A stretch of 10,399 bases of DNA from Monoraphidium neglectum. Its lineage: Eukaryota; Chlorophyta; Chlorophyceae; Sphaeropleales; Selenastraceae. Positions 8,564-10,399 of the stretch are shown here, one piece after another (within the stretch, counting starts at the first letter, position 1; each line of letters starts with the position of its first letter). A program made the position numbers and the translations under genes. The notes below the pieces were generated by a model that saw only the letters and a program-made list of their open reading frames with translations, searched no databases and was not told the origin of the DNA. The stretch spans positions 2,329 to 12,727 of the forward strand of contig NW_014011859.1 of assembly GCF_000611645.1 (NCBI RefSeq). Reading direction: 5' to 3'.

Positions 8564-8595
8564 CACACACACACACACACACACATACACACACA
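8564..8595. repeat. CA microsatellite in the 3' flank of gene B
   Basis: (CA)n of 32 bp with one TA interruption. At the matching place in unit A only GCGTGTGTACGCAG is present (about 6252-6265), so the tract expanded in one copy, or shrank in the other, after the duplication. Confidence 0.85.
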
Positions 8596-8709
8596 GAGGC
8601 CATATTGACAAGCATGTTGCATGTGTGTTCAATCGATCAACAACAACACAAGCTGAGGAGACGAGGCGCAGCCAAGCCGCGAACACCCGCAGGAGGAATA
8701 AAGACAAAA

Positions 8710-8727
8710 GTGCTGCACGTGCAGCAC
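8710..8727. repeat. 18-bp perfect palindrome at gene B stop codon
   Basis: GTGCTGCACGTGCAGCAC is fully self-complementary and overlaps the last base of the gene B TAG. In the transcript it is a 9-bp self-complement directly after the stop. Its core CACGTG is an E-box/G-box sequence, which may be coincidence. Confidence 0.6.
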
Positions 8728-9887
8728 TACCTGCGAGACGTCGCCCTCACCGCCGCAGCCAGCTCAATGATCGCGGCGCGCTTGTTGACCGGGATCGCCC
8801 GCAGCTCGGCCACCTCGGCCCTCAGGGCCGCCGCCTCGACCTCCTCCTCGCGGGTGACAGCCTCAAGAACATCAACAGCCGGCGCGGGGAGAAACGTCAT
8901 CAGCACCTTGCGCACGCGGCCGCGCTCTGCGTTGTCCGCCGGCGCCGCCAGGCACGGCCTGAGCGCCACCGCGACGGCGGCGGCGTGGCCGGCGCGCGCG
9001 ATCGCTCGCAGCGCGTCGCGGCCCGCGGCGCGGGCCTTCTCGCACGCGGTGCCCGTGACGGCGGCACACGTCAGCGCGGCCCTGGCGGGTGCGTCTGTGA
9101 TGATGCGGCCCGCAATCTCGGCGTCGGCGGAGGCCACCAGCCGCAGCGTCGTGAGCGCGCCGGTTACGATGTGGTCATCCTCTGCGCCCGCCGCCTTCAC
9201 AACCATACCCAACACGCCCTCCTCCGCCAGCAGCGCCCTGGCTGCGTCCGCACCCACGTTGATCAACGCCTGGAACAGGCGCATGATTGTTATGAATGTA
9301 AGCCCGCTCTGGGGGCCCCACGCGCGCCCCGCAGCGACAATGGCGCCGACACCGCCGGGGGCTGCGAAGATACGCGCTGCGCAGCCGTCGCACTGTCTGA
9401 ACCTTTCGAGCACGTAGCAAAGGCCGCGGAAAGCCCTCTGCAAATTTCGGTCAGAGTCGGCCTCAGGGAGCGTCAGCACTGCCCTGGTGAAACGGCCAAG
9501 GGCGATGACCATGGACTCGATCATGCCAGCCGTGCCTGCGATGCGGTTGCGTGTGTCTAACGTGTACACACCGCCGACGGGGCTCCCATTTGTAACACCC
9601 AAAAGGATCTGTGCGGCGTCGAGCGCGGCGTGGCCGCCGCCCTCGAGCGCCGCGACGAGCGCCTGGCGCGCGGCGGGCTCCAGCAGCGCAGCTACGGCCG
9701 CCGCAGCGTGGGCGTCGGAATGAAACAGCTCGATGAAGGCCGCCCTTGCGGCTGCCGCCGCGGCGGCCGGTGTCTCTGGCGCCGTGGCGGCGCGCACCAG
9801 CAGCGTCGCCACGTCGATTGTGTCCTCGTCAGACGGCAGGCGCCCGGACTGGATCGCCTCGACCGCCGCTTGCACGGCGGGATCCAT
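8727..9887 (-). CDS. Armadillo-like helical protein B, 386 residues, paralogue of A
   Basis: A single-exon coding region from ATG 9887 to TAG 8729-8727. An in-frame TGA just before a GTG at 9926 rules out a longer start; the leader CGCTCGGCCCCTGCCATGGA is shared with gene A. Copy A has two more residues near position 11, while the last residues of B (VRATSRR) run two longer than A's end, so both proteins are 386 residues. Strongly kept blocks are ALVAALEGGGHAAL (76-89), NRIAGT-GMIES (114-125), CDGCAARI (166-173), DAARALLAEEGV (214-225), RAIARAGHAAAVAVA (294-308), PCLAAPAD (311-318) and EVEAAALRAEVAELRAIPVN (349-368). Cysteines C157, C166 and C169 match those of copy A. Helical armadillo-like repeats fill most of the length, ending in a charged helix. 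No enzyme motif, signal peptide or membrane helix is seen. An intact frame despite many substitutions suggests selection on the protein. Confidence 0.86.
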   Translation of the reverse strand: MDPAVQAAVEAIQSGRLPSDEDTIDVATLLVRAATAPETPAAAAAAARAAFIELFHSDAHAAAAVAALLEPAARQALVAALEGGGHAALDAAQILLGVTNGSPVGGVYTLDTRNRIAGTAGMIESMVIALGRFTRAVLTLPEADSDRNLQRAFRGLCYVLERFRQCDGCAARIFAAPGGVGAIVAAGRAWGPQSGLTFITIMRLFQALINVGADAARALLAEEGVLGMVVKAAGAEDDHIVTGALTTLRLVASADAEIAGRIITDAPARAALTCAAVTGTACEKARAAGRDALRAIARAGHAAAVAVALRPCLAAPADNAERGRVRKVLMTFLPAPAVDVLEAVTREEEVEAAALRAEVAELRAIPVNKRAAIIELAAAVRATSRR

Positions 9888-9939
9888 GGCAGGGGCCGAG
9901 CGCTTGGGCGCCGGCCAGGTAGGCACTCAAAATCACACG

Positions 9940-10131
9940 CTGTGATTGGGCAGGTGGGGATGCAGGGGGCCCAGCCGTCAGAGAGCACGCATGTGATCCG
10001 CACCTAGAGCGGTGATACTGTAGCGCAGCTGAGCAGCGCGCGGCACTCGGAGAGCCGCCTTGAGCGCAGCAGTGGCCATGATCGGCATACAATTCGGGTT
10101 GCATCAAGCCTCCAGGGTAAGCAAAGCTCAC
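9940..10131 (-). other. Probable 5'-UTR intron of gene B (192 nt)
   Basis: The minus-strand donor CCCGGAG|GTGAGC at 10131 is close to consensus, and the acceptor CAATCACAG|CGTG is at 9940. Both junctions are kept in gene A although much of the intron between them differs. It is followed by a 52-nt leader without ATG before the start codon. Confidence 0.6.
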
Positions 10132-10399
10132 CTCCGGGATTGCCGCGGGATCCAGACGGAAGGGTGGGCTGCTCTGCGTGGCTGATGAAAGGAAAATGTG
10201 CGCGGGTCATCCTCGAACCCTGGGACGCGTTTGAGCAGCTTATCATGTATTGTGAGGTGCGTTGCCGGCAACAAGTGGCTGTGTCCGTCGTCGTGTTGAC
10301 TAACCATCGCTGTGAGAGTTTGCCGTGTGCTGCTGCGCGCCGCCAGCTGCGGCTGCCCTGCAGCGCTGTGCTGTGGCGGTGTGCTGCCTGCTGTGGTTA
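10132..10399 (-). promoter_or_regulatory. First leader exon and promoter region of gene B
   Basis: Upstream of the proposed 5'-UTR intron, reaching the window edge. It shares TGTCCGTCGTCGTG followed by TTGACT (10282-10301) and smaller patches with the upstream region of gene A. It contains a short insertion relative to A next to the donor (CCCGCGGCAAT, minus strand). No TATA box is evident. Confidence 0.35.

Larger units (their letters stand above)
6036..10399. repeat. Tandem duplication, two units of about 2.3 kb
   Basis: Unit A runs from about 6036 to about 8020 and unit B from about 8345 to the right edge. Matching points are the start codons (7548 and 9887) and stop codons (6388 and 8727), both 2339 bp apart. 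In the 3' flank ACAGCAGGCTC occurs at 6074 and 8380 (2306 apart). Upstream, AAGCCTCCAGGG occurs at 7773 and 10106 (2333 apart). The TGTCCGTYGTCGT block lies at 7960 and 10282 (2322 apart). Coding, leader, intron and flanks are all copied, so this was a DNA-level tandem duplication and not retroposition. About 300 bp (8037-8345) between the units show no clear match in the window. Confidence 0.9.

Noticed and set aside
8280..9560. Long plus-strand open frame (426 codons) over gene B
   Set aside because: It is antisense to the conserved armadillo-like frame, contains the CA repeat, is rich in Arg/His and has no matching product in the other copy; it reflects GC-rich third positions.
1..10399. 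Bacterial or viral origin, CRISPR array, tRNA or rRNA, transposon
   Set aside because: Genes are split by spliceosomal introns and match algal nuclear genes; no direct-repeat array, no tRNA cloverleaf or rRNA stretch, and no transposase or terminal inverted repeats with target duplications were seen.

Overview
The window looks like nuclear DNA from a green alga. It is GC-rich and alanine-rich, its genes are cut by many short spliceosomal introns (GT..AG, mostly GTG-type donors and CAG acceptors), and TGTAA, the green-algal polyadenylation signal, lies downstream of the genes. The style resembles chlorophyte genomes such as the Sphaeropleales, but I cannot name a species from sequence alone.

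Layout. (1) 1-1182, minus strand: the first four exons (112 residues) of CTP synthase, running off the left edge. (2) 1183-1658: a head-to-head intergenic region serving CTP synthase on one side and the next gene on the other. (3) 1659-5442, plus strand: a nine-exon gene for a SET-domain lysine methyltransferase of the Rubisco-LSMT/SETD3 type (about 446 residues), with an apparent secretory signal peptide, then TGTAA at 5501. (4) 5506-6035: mostly non-coding, with a 22-bp palindrome and a weak candidate for a two-exon small gene (5697-5993). (5) 6036 to the right edge: a tandem duplication with a period of about 2.31-2.34 kb. Each unit carries a minus-strand gene for a 386-residue, alanine-rich, armadillo-like helical protein, plus a matching 5' leader with a probable 5'-UTR intron, matching upstream sequence and matching 3' flank.

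CTP synthase is housekeeping pyrimidine metabolism. The SET gene is a protein-lysine methyltransferase of unknown substrate. The duplicated armadillo-like pair is the most distinctive part: a diverged but intact family with no function I can assign. I see no operon-like logic linking the genes, no mobile element, no RNA gene and no CRISPR array.
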